Shown here in pieces: positions 1-13,056 of a stretch of DNA of 64,000 nucleotides (position 1 is the first letter of the stretch; every line of letters begins with the position of its first letter). A program made the translations under genes and the position numbers. The notes under the pieces are model-generated. The model did no database searches. It was not told where the DNA came from and worked only from the letters and a program-made list of their open reading frames with translations. The stretch is from Oryzias latipes (Eukaryota > Chordata > Actinopteri > Beloniformes > Adrianichthyidae), in assembly GCF_002234675.1 (NCBI RefSeq), contig NC_019880.2:13071756-13135755 (forward strand), written 5' to 3'.

Positions 1-456
1 GGGATTTCGGCCTCTCCTATTTGTAACGCAAAGTGGGAGGGGTCACTGGGGGGGGGTGATTAACTTAACTGCTTTCTAATTGGTTCCATCTTCAGGTCTA
101 AACTTGTTCTTTTCTGCTCAAAATACTGTTCTCTTACAATCTTTTTTTCAATGCATGCATTGTATAATCAATGCATTTTCCTGCAAGCTTCAAAATGTAT
201 GCCTCTCTTTATGAAATGTGCTTTGCAAATAAAAGAGCCTTGCTTTTAGGAACTCTTCTTTGGTAACAAGTAGCTAGCATCAAAACAAGGTATTGAAGGG
301 AATTTAAATTTAACGTCGTGTCTGTCAGCAGGCAGAGGACAATACATCTGCCCAGAAGCTTTCAGGGCAACTTAAGTGCATTATTTGCCAGGGCAAATTA
401 TAGCTGCAAAAGACAATGGAGCAGAACTGAAAATATCTTGGTTTATTTTTTTGCAG

Positions 457-2772
457 CCCACGGAGAACAATGTCGCATGGCAGAGATTCCTCCCAACAGG
501 ACCCATTGCGATGTTACCAGTATGTTATCTGTCACTATTGCTTTAAATGTTGTTGTTTTTTCATTTGCGAAATATTTTCCAGATGTTTTGATGAAGTTGT
601 CTTTGCTCCACAGCTGTCAGACACTCACAGCTCTCTGGTGTGGTCGACTAGCCATCGGCTCGCCGAGGAGCTGCTGGAGCTGGATGAGGAGAGCTTTGTT
701 GATGCAATTAACTCCGCCTTCGTGAGTCTCAGTGTGACCTTCAAACTGATGTTTTATTTACAGTCAGACTGCAGATCTGTCACTACCATTATCTCTGTTT
801 TTGTGTGCTGGCCTTTTCCATATATACACATACTGTACACATCAAGTGGGGTTTTAGTTAGTCACTCAAACAAACTTGGTCATTGTTTTCCGAAGCTATG
901 TGCAAGAATGATATTTCTCTAGGGGAAGGATATACCTATCTATTTTTCATGTTTGGAGAAACTCTGTTTTCCCAAGCTGGCTATTTTCACTGGGCCGGCT
1001 GAAGGATGGGGTCACTACGGTTGAGTCACGCGTGGTTTTCGGGCCTGGTTTGCTAATTAAACCTGTGGTCGGACAGTGTCGACCATTACTGCATGGAATG
1101 TTTTTCAAACAGGCCTAATTCAACTGCATTGCCTGACCGACATCTTCTTTTAATTAGCCAAGCTCTCAGAGGGCTGCCAAGTCTGTTTGTTAGGGAGGGT
1201 AGAGGGCCTGGAGTTCAGCTTTGCTTCTGACCAGCTAAATTTCTCTGTAAACTCAAAAAGAGTTGTGTTTTCATTCTCTCTGAATATTTTTTTTTTCCTC
1301 TCTCTGTGTTTGCGCTAGTGGAGTAGCGAGAACCATTCAGAGCTCATTGAGACAGCTGGCTCTCTTTTCCGGGGTGCTCTGTCAGCTATCATGCCGTCTG
1401 CAGGTTCACCTCGACAGCTTCCACCGAGCGTGGCGGGGATCGGCCCAAAGAGCCGAGTCATGTTTCCGTTGGGTATGGGCCACGCATCGGAGTACGTCAG
1501 GCACAGAGTGGTTCTGATTGGGTACGATAAAACTGTTACATCGGAAGTAGACCATAAATGCGTCAAAGTTGTACTTCAATGTGCTGAACATGCTCTGAAT
1601 GTTTGGTGGTGTTTGTCTTTGCAGGGATGCAGCCCATCGGGTTCATCCTCTTGCAGGTCAAGGAGCCAACCTGGGTTTCGGGGATGTGGCTTGCCTTACG
1701 CAGCTTTTGAGCCAGGCGGCCTTTAACGGGAAGGACCTGGGTCAGTGAGGATTTGGACAAATGCTGCAGATATAGCTCAGTGGTTTCCTCTAAGCTCTTT
1801 TCCATCGCACAGCTGAAACGCTCACTGTTGATCCGACCTATAAAAAGCACAAGGTTTTCCGGCAGCATTCATTTATGTGCTTTGATCGGTTTTCCAAGAA
1901 ACTGTGTTTTCTTCTCTAAAAAAAAGCTCTTTGTATGAGATGGAGTTTCAATTTTTCTCTTATAAATGTTGAAGTTAATGTAGATCCAGTGAGTTGGCAT
2001 AATGTTGGAAATGTGTGGCAAATCCCTGCAGGATAATGGTCCATTCTCACCTTTTGCTTTTATATTCAGGAGCAATACAGCACTTACTAGAATATGAAAC
2101 TGAACGTCAGCGACACAATCTGCCCATGATGGCCGCCATCGACCTCATGAAGCGCCTTTACTCCACCGATGTCGCTCCTGCGGTTCTCCTTCGCACCTTC
2201 GGTCTGCAGGCCACCAACATGCTCCCGACTCTAAAAGTAAGCTCCCTGTTTGGTTCTCAGCCAACCTGGACATCGCCCCCTCAGCATCAGCCACCTGCCA
2301 ATCCTTAGACCCGCCCACACCGTGACCCAACCCTCCACCCTCTCCTCTGATTACACGGAGCCGTGCTTTAGCAGTGTCTATAATTTTAAAGGCTCTTAAC
2401 CTACTAGTATGACATCTAAGTTTAGCCCCAAATTTAGTGTTGCCAAAAGTGTGTGGGCGGGGTGCATGGCAGGCCCTGGGGCAGCGGACAGTGGTGTTGG
2501 CCTGTGTTTTCACACTCCTTTTTATTACCGACCACTCATGCAAAATGGCTTTATTCCCTACTTAGTGATTTAAGCCAACATAGCAGTGAGTAGCTGTAAA
2601 GGCGTTTCACTATAAAGACTCCTAAAAGTGACACTTTTTCCATATTAAATGCTGCCAGTTTTATAGTGTACAGGTCTTGTGCACATTTAAGGTACCACTC
2701 AAAAAAAAACCTGCAACTGAATGGTTCTTTTTCTCTCTGCAGGAGCAGATCATGGCATTTGCAAGCAAGTAA
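457..2772 (+). CDS. COQ6: COQ6, ubiquinone biosynthesis monooxygenase, 3' part
   Basis: Flavin-dependent mitochondrial monooxygenase that hydroxylates the ubiquinone ring (known for the family). Six exons are visible: 457-519, 614-721, 1319-1521, 1625-1740, 2070-2236 and 2743-2772, together 228 residues plus stop in one frame. The first begins [15 protein letters not shown], the second [14 protein letters not shown]; the fourth carries the second FAD-binding signature [14 protein letters not shown], and the fifth YETERQRHN. The C-terminus EQIMAFASK matches vertebrate COQ6 exactly. All introns are GT/AG. The N-terminal half, with the dinucleotide-binding fold, must lie to the left of the window; I found no further exon in 1-456. 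The gene converges on ENTPD5, with less than 100 bp between their polyadenylation signals. Confidence 0.96.
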
Positions 2773-2847
2773 TGCATCTATGGGGAAAGTGCTGGATTTA
2801 CAGACTCTGAGCTTCAAAAGCTGTAAAGACCGTCTGTGTAAGAAATG

Positions 2848-2853
2848 AATAAA
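2848..2853 (+). terminator. COQ6 polyadenylation signal
   Basis: A canonical AATAAA lies 76 bases after the COQ6 stop codon, so the 3' UTR would end at about 2870. Confidence 0.7.
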
Positions 2854-2931
2854 AAGCATTTTCTGATGTGTTTTTGTTGTATTTATTCAAGAAAATGAGG
2901 TTTGACAAGGCAGAATATGAATCACAAACGT

Positions 2932-2937
2932 TTTATT
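2932..2937 (-). terminator. ENTPD5 polyadenylation signal
   Basis: AATAAA on the minus strand (TTTATT on plus), with a second copy at 2882-2887. Either would end a 3' UTR of about 1.2 kb running from the ENTPD5 stop at 4148 down to about 2.9 kb. No coding exon is visible in 2938-4147, which is AT-rich as expected for a 3' UTR. Confidence 0.55.
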
Positions 2938-4147
2938 AAAACATACATGTCCAGTATACCCTTTAAGAAAAACAATTTACATATTATCAGGCATCAGCAT
3001 TTTACTGATGGATACAGATATACATTTCAACTGTGCACCCTTTAGATTTGTACGCAAAAGAAGGAAAAACATTTCACTAGGATAAAAGTATATATGTACA
3101 ACAGTAGTAGATGAATATATAGAATAATACAAAGAGAGTAGTTAAAGCATCTACTGGGTAAGTACAATAAAAAATACAGTTTCAAATATTTGTACAAGTC
3201 ACAAGGAAAACAGAATATGTTCAGTACAACAAAGAAATATAATTTTTACATAGTTTCTGTTTATGTTTTAACTTCATTAAATGGCTGTAGTTCTGGCTGC
3301 ACTGTCTACGCTTAATGAGTGGTTTCTCTAATGATCGTCTAAATACAGTTCGCACCAAAGGAGCCTGTAAGTAAGCTGTGAGCGATGGGTTATTTTCTCA
3401 CTGGATGAAGCAAAACAGCAATAGAGGCAACTCGCACAAAAAAAAGTTACGAGACTGAATCATTTACAACACTGCAAGAGAATTCTCTCTACACCGCCCC
3501 CCTGAGTCGTGGTGAATCCAACACCGATCGTGAATATGTACAATTCCAGATGGCATCATAGCAAAGTATCATTTCTCAGCTACATTACCTGCAGTTAAAG
3601 TGTTTCGTGCAATGTTGAAGGAAAAATATTTGGTTAGTTGCTCTGTTTCCGATTCGGTTTAACATTAAGGTGGTTAAAATAAGTTTGAAATAATTTACTG
3701 CCATTCTAAACAGAGTGGATTTTGAAGCCTCTAGAAAATATTTAAGTTGTTTCTGCTTGTAATTTTCTAAGCTGTGCAGTATACACCAGGACCACAGTGA
3801 GCATCAAAGTACAAGGACTTTGCCCCTATATAGTAAACAGGGTAGGGGAGGAAGGCATTTTGGATCAAAAACCCATAAAGGGATCAAAAATGTAAACGTT
3901 TTTAACAACAAAATCAGCTCACCAGTTCTGAGCGTACAGTAGAAACAGCTGGCCTTAAAAAAATATATAAACTTCTCTTTTTTTTTTAAGTTCTCAAAGT
4001 GTGCTGAGGGTGTTGAGGTTTAGGGAGAGATGATGGATGGGTGTGGAGACATGCTGGGACTATCTGCGAGGGTGGACGGGTGGAAGGAGGCCCAACGGTG
4101 ACAGACTGTCCCTTTCAGTGCCAGATGCAACAACTGGAGAGCTGTCT

Positions 4148-7100
4148 TTAATGGATGTTAAAGTTTCTGAAGAAGTCAAAGGTCGCGCCCAGGGCCCAGC
4201 TCGTTTCCACATTGTTGACCTTCTTGGCCAGCTGTTGACCATCAAAAACCTCAGAAAGACTATTCTGGAAAAACCAGTTCATATTGTGATGTTGGTAATC
4301 TTATTACTTACGTGCAGGACAGTGCTGTCCTTGAAGCCGAAGCCCTCCTTTAGGAGGCATGTGATATATGTCATATCCATGCAGAGGAAAGGACTAATGG
4401 GGCGGTATTTGGTCATCTTGTTGCACACTGCAAACACAAAGTCAGGTTTTTAATTTAATTTAGAAAAAAATGTTGCATAATTATTATATGCAAGAAGACA
4501 TAAATATTTTTCAATTCCTTTTTTTTCTGTTAGATAAGTTGATGACCTCTGTGTATTGTTTGTCTGAAGAAACAGGGAGGTGCAAGGAGAAGCAGCTGTG
4601 GGTGGTGGTGTTACCAGCCAAGCGCACCTAAGTGAGCGTGTGTGTGTATGTGTAAGCCTCTGGGTGGTGTGTGGCTGTCAGGTGCCCCTCTGCCGAGGCC
4701 GGGCAGACATTCTCAGGTCAGCTGCCAGCACAGCATGTGTTAGACTTGTTCCTCGAGACCATGTGACAATGTTCTCACAACACAAACAGTTCTGCACAAC
4801 ACAACCAGTCATTCTTGCTTGATACAAACATTCTGACAGTCAGAAAAGCCAAGAAGATGAGCATATTATGGGTGCCAAAACGTTTGATGTCATTGAAGTA
4901 TATTCATTTGGATAAGACAAGCCCTGCAAATGTGGAATTTTTGTCTTCTGGTGGAATTTTATCGTTTGAAGTGTCAGTGCGGCACCGCATCTTACCTTCT
5001 TTGGCTTTCTTCTTAAAGTCTCGGACTTCCACTGTGCCACCTCGTTCACCTGAGAAAAAAAAAACATGCAACTCAAAATCTTTTTACCCCCCTAGATCTT
5101 AGATTACAAAGTGTTGATGTGCTTTCACTCACTGATAAGGCCCGTCTCATTGGCTCTGTCGAAATAATGCGAGAAAGCGTAGAAGACGTTGGTGCCCTTC
5201 ACTTCGTAGGGTTGGTGAAATATACCTTTGATCACCCTCTGCACCTCGTAGTAGCACAGCTTATAGCCTGCGTACCCTGAAGCAAGACAAAGCAGTCATT
5301 TTACCCAACGTTTAAAGAAATGGGAGAAACGGAGTGGACGCTGTGTGAAGCCAATGATCCTTGGAATGCAAGTGGTAAAAGCCCGGAGCCTCATTTTGAG
5401 GTCAGCGGGCGGTAAAACTAAAGGCTAACCACGTTACTTACAAGGGAAACCCTAGAAGTTTCATTTTGCCCAATGGGCATGGTTGGTACAATTGTGCTGG
5501 AAAAACCATGTGCTGACAAGAGTGGCAGTTAGTGCAACCCTGTTGTAATGTCTATTTTTACCACATAATTGTGAGCAGACTGAATCAGGCTGCCCCTTTC
5601 ACACAAGAAAAGTCAGAGACAAGCTTGGCATTTTTTGGTGATCAACTTGGAGAAGGAAGAAAAAAGTATTTTTCCTTTAAACACTGGCTTGATGACAGTA
5701 ATTTTGCAAGAGGAAATGCAGAAAGACAAAACATCTGTCTGGTGCCAACAGTGAAGGAAGTAGGCCTGATATGTGTTATCGTGGGAGATTGCGTTGTGCT
5801 GTATTCCACTGCATTTCAAAATTGGGCCATGAATGTCTGGATTGTTGGATCAAAGACAGCGGGAAAGCAACCAAAAACCTCAGTCGGCTTTAATCTTACC
5901 GTCTGGAATCCCACTGACTTTATAGGTGTTCCCTCCAAAAGTCACTTCCGCTCTGTACTTTTTCGGGAGGCATGGACTAGTGAAGACTTTCCAGTCCAAC
6001 CCTGGAGAAAATGAAAACAAGTGATTAAACAGTTTGGACTAAAAAAAAGTGTAAAATCAAACAAAGAGGTGAAAAAGGCATGAACTACTTTACCATCAGC
6101 TCCAAGGGCTCCAAGAGTTGCCAAGCGAGCAGCAATTAGTCCATTTTTAAGATAGCTGTGCAGTGGTGACATATAATTATGGTAAGTTTTTAGACAGTTA
6201 TGAATGTTTCACCCTCAAATCTTGAGAAAATACATATAATTGTTATCTGTTTTTTTACCTATGTGTGTAAAGTTCATAAGTGTTGTTGAAGAGGCTGAAT
6301 CTGGCAGTATAAGAAGAAGGAGCAGTCTCGATAGTTTTCTGTTGGAATGACAACAAAATTAGAATTATCATTGAGCCTTTTTTTCTTTATTTTTCAGAAT
6401 ACAAATGATAAGATTGTTAAATAAGGACCACCTTTGATTTTGGGAGGAATGTTATTTGTGTTGATCCTCCACCTAAATCCAGAATACCCACAGTTCTCCT
6501 GGTGTTGGAGTACAGATGACCTTCAGCAAATAAGCAGAAAGTTAAAAATTGGCACACACTACACTTCTAAGAGATATTTCAGTGCACAGTTCATAAAAAT
6601 GAACTTGATATTTTTTTATGAGCCACTTTGAGATATTTGCAATGAATCAAAACCGAGATTTATCTTCAAAATAAATCAGCTAGTTGTGTGGCAGTGGGGC
6701 AAATATGAGAAGATACAACTTGTTTTTGCATCCAAAGAAGTATGACTCAAATGCACACAAACAACCTCAGAGAAGACGGCTGTTTTACACTGGAGCCTCC
6801 TAACCACTAACCCCATTGTAGCAAAACACAAGCGATGTCATCATACCTGTGAGAAAGTTCACGGTGACCCAGGCCAGGACTCCTGAAATGAGGTGACAGA
6901 GTCTGCATTAGTGCTGAGAAGTGACTCACAGCTGACGTTAACTGGTTTGTCCCATTTAAACAAGTTTCATGAGCACTTCTAGCCCAGATTAAAGCACTTG
7001 CCCCAAATGTGAGGTACTTGTAAAGTAAGAATGACAGTGAGTGATTTGCGGGCTGATGCTAAATGAAGGGCGTGGGGAGGTTTACGCTCACACTATGGTG

Positions 7101-8780
7101 TTTATGTGCCTCAATGAGCAAAGGAAAGTCTTGTAAAATAAATTACAAGATTTGAACCACCTGGTTGGCACCAAAAGACACACACAAAAAACTATATTTT
7201 AATTTGCAAGATAAGGTAAACAGTGCAACAAAATGGGATTTACCTTCATTGATTCCATTCATGATGGAGACACTGTTGCTCGGAACATAGAAAGGGGATT
7301 CCTCAAAGACCTCTCGTACCTGTGGGAGGGAGATCCACTCTTTGAATGCAGTTTTTTAGGTGCATGTATGGCAAAGATTTAGTTCTATAAAGCAAGCCGT
7401 TTGCTGCAGAGTGACAGATAACTTGACCACAAACAAGGCTGGAACAGCGGCCTGGATAATACTTAAAATGCTGAATATGGTTGCTCCACACAACCCAACA
7501 ACAGCTGTTCTTTTGCAACATGATAGCCGCCAAATGGGGCCGACTTGCTGCCTTTTCGTTCAGTGACACTTGCAAGCATTTAGTGGTTTTCTCATCCCAG
7601 TCCCTGGTGGGACGACTGGTGTTTGTGCCAAAATGTCTGAGGGCAGAGGGAAAAACGCTCCTCACCTCCTTCAGGATGCCCTCAGCCTGCTCCTCAGTCA
7701 GCAGGCGTAGACCTGCTGTGGCTCTCAGGACCACTGGCGTCCTTTTCCACTCCTCCTCCGGAACCGTCTTCTTGGCAATCTTCAGCAATTGACGGATGGT
7801 ATTACCGCCCTGTGAGGGATATTAAAGTCAGACGTATCCCATATATTACCAGACATTTTTAATAGTTACATCTATTACAGAATGTAAATAAATGCATTAA
7901 AGAAGAAACTATTTGGGGGGAATTGCATGGTTTTGACATCTTTCAATCCCAAAAAAATTCCACTTTATGTGAACTAAAATAACTAATAATGAATAAAGCG
8001 GTCATGCGTGTATGCATACTCACCTCCTCAGGGTTGTACTTGTACTCAGACAGGCCGGGTTTTATGGCATGGTACATTTCACTGTCCAAAACTGGCAGCT
8101 CAACTAGAAAAGTTAGACATCAGAAAATGAAACAAACAGATATGACTTAAATTTTGCTTTTTTTTTCATCATTTATAGAGTGGAACTGCACTCACATCCT
8201 GCTTCCAACAAACAAATTAAATTCTGCCTCTCCTACTTTTGCCATCCTCTCTGCCCTTTTTTCCCCTCACCACACTGTGAATGACCTAACAGCCCACAGA
8301 GGGAGTCGGCAGCAAGTGCACATGCGCCGTTCCTACTGCAGTCTTACCGGGATCTTTCTGAATGAACTTGTAGATGTGGATCCTGGTGCCGGTGCTCCCT
8401 GCGTCGAACATGACCCCGTAGAACACGCGGCTGCTGAAGGGGGGTACAGGTGCGGCGGGATGGTGCACCTGTGGCGGCAGGTAACTCTCAGGTGCGGGAT
8501 GCACCACCTCGGGGACGTGGTGGAAAACCTCCGGCATGGGGTGGACTGATTCGGGTGCCGGGTGGAAAACCTCTGGGATCTCGTGGTTGGTGGAGGCGCC
8601 GGACTGGGTGACCTCAGGCACGGGGTTGGAACCATCAGGGAGGAGGTTGTCCGTGTTGGCGGTGTGCTCCCGGTAGCGGTAGAAGTGGGGGATGTAACGA
8701 TGGTGCCGGTAGTAGGTCGCCTTAACGAAGTGACTCCCAGCCAGGAGCCACAGACTCAGAGTGAGGAGGAGGTTGGCCAT
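4148..8780 (-). CDS. ENTPD5: ENTPD5, ER/secreted nucleoside diphosphatase
   Basis: Hydrolyses UDP/GDP in the ER lumen, supporting glycoprotein folding; the zebrafish orthologue entpd5a is needed for bone mineralisation (family knowledge). Thirteen exons in transcript order: 8780-8348, 8103-8024, 7809-7666, 7319-7244, 6882-6847, 6520-6432, 6338-6259, 6155-6094, 6001-5900, 5276-5133, 5049-4996, 4427-4312, 4231-4148; 499 residues. The start gives a signal peptide (MANLLLTLSLWLLAGSHFVKA). All apyrase conserved regions are present: DAGSTGTR at about residue 126, ATAGLRLL, GVLAWVTVNF, LDLGGGSTQI and a final SWALGATF. Residues of about 45-118 form a Pro/His/Glu-rich repeat that makes the protein about 70 residues longer than human ENTPD5. 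An in-frame ATG further upstream (8961-8963) would prefix non-signal sequence, so I reject it. The last exon starts at LAKKVNN because that joins in frame to DSTVLH. Confidence 0.95.
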
Positions 8781-8912
8781 GCTGATCAGCACCCGGGAGG
8801 GGGACAGACAGAGAGATGGAGGCTCAGAGGAGAGAGGAGGATGCTGGAGCAGCAGAGGAGATGCAGAGAGGCAGAGTGGATGCTCACTCAGGCTGTCCGG
8901 CCATTTGATTAC

Positions 8913-8923
8913 ACTATATAAAG
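8913..8923 (-). promoter_or_regulatory. Possible TATA element of ENTPD5
   Basis: A TATATA core lies about 135 bases upstream of the ENTPD5 start codon; used on the minus strand it would give an unspliced leader of roughly 100 bases. The same bases read even better as a TATA box on the plus strand, so the direction is uncertain. Confidence 0.3.
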
Positions 8924-11900
8924 ACGTAAGGGCTTGGCAAGGGGCCACACCAACAGCATCCATCTACCAATCACGTGGAGGTCCATCCCAGCTCCATCAG
9001 GAGTCCCCCCCCACCCCCACCTCCTGGAACTGCAGCCTACCTGCAACAAAACTTTCCGTTTTTCCACCCCTTCCTTCTTTCTTCTTCCTTTTTTTTAAAG
9101 GATTATTTCTGGCTATGTTTTCCCCTCCTCATCTTTACTGGTAGCTCCAAAGCCAAACCCCTCCACATAGGAGAAAGGGGGAGTTTCTAAATACGTCTAA
9201 ATGCATGGCTCATGTTCAAAAAAGCTCAAAAAGAACTGGTCTTAAAATACATTTTATGACCGTATTCAAGACTTCCATTGGAGCTTGGCTCAGAAATTCC
9301 TTCATGCTGCAATTCTTTCAACTTTTTGAACTTTGTAAACGCTTATATTTTGCTGCAGTTTTTTTAAATAACTGTAAATAAGTAATAAAAATTGTTCCTC
9401 TTGATTATAATTATGAGAAAGAATTTTTTTTTTTTTTAACTTTCTTGTTGGTAAATTGTGATTATTGTTTTTAATGTCAATTGTATTGATTATACTCCAC
9501 ATTCAGTAGTTTGAATGACATATCCATGATTTTAAAAGGAAACAAAAATGTGTTTTCTGCTATAGCTGCTGCAATAAAGCCACTGCAGCTGTTGAACCTT
9601 AAAAAAATGCTACTGTGACCTGCATTCTGCAGTTAGAAAATGTGAGCAAGCACCTTACTCCCACTCATCTCTGTGGTACCCACAGTTTTTCCGTAGATTA
9701 AATATTCTAACTGCAGTTCATGTTTCATGTAAGAATTCATAAAAAAGCATGGAGAGCAAATTCCTTCTCTTTAGGTGGGAGTTTGCCCATATAAACCACT
9801 GTGGTGCATCACCTAATCCCTGCTTGCTTAGTCTCAGTGCAGCATGCACCGCAGTGGACCACAGAGACTCCTGAGACCTTGCAGGAACTGAGATTTGTGC
9901 CTGGCTGTGATATTTTTCACCCACTTTGCATGTACAAAAAGAGGGCAGACATCTGAAAAAGACGGTAAATGAGGCGTCCCTGCAGAACTGACCTTATCTC
10001 AACCCTCCATTTAACACCGGCACTAACAGGGGCATGAATGGAGCTCCTGCCTGGCACCAGGGTAAGAGGACACACAAAGGTCCTGTCGATGGGCACAAAA
10101 AGTGCAGGAAATCCACGGTGAACACAATGTGGGGAGGGTGGGGCTTGGCACCAATGTTCACCCGTCATGCCATTCCACTCCCAGGACACTCAACTGTGCA
10201 AAGTACTGTTCCAACACTGTAATTTGGACTAAAAATATTGGATTTTCTTTCCTCCTTCCTTTTTTCTAAATACTGTGGCTACTTTTTTCAGTCTTGTGGC
10301 TCACCAGAACGGTCATTGGCCCCTATCAAAGTGTACATGTGCAGGACCTCTCTCTGACTTGTGCCCATGGATGTACCATGTCTTTACGTAGCGATATGAA
10401 ACTAAAGAATCAAAAACCCCTGATTTGTGAAAGTCAGTGGTTTCATGTTTAATCTGAAGCTAAATTCAATGCAATGTGATATAATATTTGATGTTTCACA
10501 CATTTGTTCTGTAATTTGAAAAGTGGGGCAAATTTATGCAAAAGTTTAAATGTTCGAATTGCAAAAACACTTTATTATTTAAAACATACTGTAAAAAACC
10601 CAATTATCAATCAATCCTATCAAGGTGTTCAAAGAATAGGCGCTGCTGTGTAAACCTGTTGCATTGTGCATGACTGAAGCATGACTCAGCACCTCACAAA
10701 TACACTGTTTAACAAGAGCTAGTTTCAGAACATGGTTTGGGCATTTTATTTCAAGTTAACTGAAACCGTAAAGCAGAAGAAAGGACCCCAGCTTTATAAT
10801 CTGCCCTGTGCAATATATCATTAATATGCTGCAATGTTGCCCTCAGGAATGCCATGTTTGTGGGTGTCCTACCCCAACAAGTCAATTGAAGAGACTCAAA
10901 CCTTGTCATTACAATTCCAATGATAATGACAGCTTTGAAAAACTCTGGGTTATTTCAGTTTTCTCTTCTCACTGTCATAGTAATTACCTTTAAATTTAGT
11001 CTTCAAACTCTCTTCGTGATGCCAGAGAATAGTGCAGCCCTATATGATTCCGTTTACAGTAGCTACACCCAGCACCCTTTCTCTGTTTACCTTTTTTACA
11101 TAAATATCTATTATCAATCAGCTCCTGACACACTGGTCTTTGACTGTGGAGAAATGAACAAGATGATGGTGAAAATGCAGTGGTTTCCGTTTAATTACAA
11201 CCTCCTTTTACATTGTTTCTGTTGGCCCTGCTAAATTCAAAGATGTAAGCCAGCGGCGTATACACTGATCTTAGTGGTTTTCCCATAACTTCAGTGGAAA
11301 ACAACAGCGAGATGGCATTCACGAACACATCTATCTACTAGAGACAACGTGAGCAAAACTGCTGGCAGGAGCCAAACGTATCTCACGTCATCTAGTGGCT
11401 AGAGATTATGTGCAAACAGATTGTGTTCGATGGAGCAGGAGCAGCTGCAAGACAAGTCAGAGTCCAAAGGTTGTTTAGGAATTCTTGGATGCACAATTGT
11501 TCATCTCTAGGATGGACTGGCGTAAAGATGAATGTATTTAAGAGAAACTTAATTGGCTGAAAGAATGTGACAGTTCAAGTCCGTAGGTCTGTTTGTGGTG
11601 GCTTTTCAAGCACTTGGATTCAGCACTTAGGGAACAATCAGATTTTTCAGCAATCATATCTTCAGTTTAACCCGAGTCTAACTTTCTTTATGCAGAATGT
11701 CAATCGTTGTTTTTCAAACAACTTTAACTTTGCGCACATTTATACTTCATCTATTTAATTTGGGATTTATATTGACTATGTAGTTGGGGTTTAACAATTA
11801 ATTCAATTCACATCAGAGTTTGTGGTTGACATTACGATTCCCAGTGATTATTGGTTCATTTTGATCGCTCCAATTCACTGAGCAAAAATGAATCCAGGAC

Positions 11901-12785
11901 ATATTTATCCATAAATTAAACCAGTGTGACACAGAGATAAATACCTGGGTACTGAAGAGTGCAGGTGAAGCTTTCCAGATTCCTTGTCTTTCTTGCTAGA
12001 TAATCAACTGTAAATTAATTATGTGTACAAACAAACAAGTAAACAAGAATTAATGGCAAATCCATTGACATTTTAGTTTCCAAAAGTTCAGCCCACTTTT
12101 GTTTTTCCACATCAAATCATAGAAACGGAACATTATTAGAACATTTTACCACACTGTATGGTCACATGTCTTTGGAAAATTCTGTGTTTCCACACATTGG
12201 ACTGTAATGATGGATTGATCATTTTTTGCTGCCATCACATGTGTGTTGTCCACTGTGATGACACAGGTTCATTTTTATGTTATAGTGAAATAAACCTACC
12301 GTACCTCAATCCAAATGGTATTTTCTAATATTGACTTTCTTAATTTATTTAATTTTGAAACAATTTTATAATAGTATAGGTAAATTCGATTAACTACTTA
12401 CCATAGACAGATCAATCTTTTTGAATTGCACTGAAAAACAAACTTAACGTTTCAACATAAAAACATGAGTTAAAGGGCTGCCTTAGAATTTTAAGTGAAG
12501 ATAACAAACATGATTTGATGTGTTAACATTACCTCTTGTTATATTAAATTAAAATGTCTTGTTTAACCAAAGTACTGGTGTTTTATTCTGATTTATATTC
12601 GAAAGTCATGTAAACTTATTTTGCTTTTGTTATTTATAACTTAAATCATTTTTATCAACTCATTTAAAAACTTAAATCGTGTTGAGCAAGGAGTTTCAAT
12701 CAAATTAAGTTGCAAATATTATTCAAAAGAATTAAAAAATACCCCTAAATTACATAAATACAATAGTTGAACACCAAGATTCCTA

Positions 12786-13056
12786 CATCCATTCATCAAT
12801 TTTCTTAATCTGCTGCATCCCTTTTAGGGCTGACTGAGCCTAACCTGGCCACTGTGGGGAGAAGGCAGGGTGCACTCTGGACTTGGACTTGTTGCAGGGC
12901 CAGACAATCACACACAAACCTATAGGGGCAATTTAGAGTAATCAACTTATGAAGCATGTTTGGGAGTGTGGGAGGAAACACAGGTGAACATTCAAACTCC
13001 ACACAGAGGGGTCATAGGTGAGGTGAGAGCACTAATCAATGCGCTACCATGCAGTC
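12786..13056 (-). mobile_element. tRNA-derived SINE (teleost GGCTGCACGGTGGCGC family)
   Basis: Read on the minus strand it starts near 13056 with a diverged head containing a polymerase III A-box-like stretch (GGTAGCGCATTGATTAGTGC). It continues through the family's typical 'TTTCCTCCCACA' and 'AAATTGCCCC' segments and ends in a GATGAATGGATG-like tail at 12786. It shares layout with the copies at 52736 and 55121. No clear target duplication remains, so it is older. Confidence 0.75.

Noticed and set aside
4232-4275. Longer last exon of ENTPD5 starting NSLSEVFDGQQ
   Set aside because: It is in frame and preceded by an AG, but the family has no such insertion and the acceptor at 4231/4232 restores the expected TVL.LAKKVNN sequence.
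5532-6014. A 160-residue open frame on the plus strand
   Set aside because: It runs across an ENTPD5 intron and the antisense of an ENTPD5 exon; the minus-strand protein explains the region.
8154-8549. Plus-strand open frame opposite the first ENTPD5 exon
   Set aside because: Antisense shadow of the GC-rich ENTPD5 exon 1; the minus-strand frame has the signal peptide and apyrase motif.
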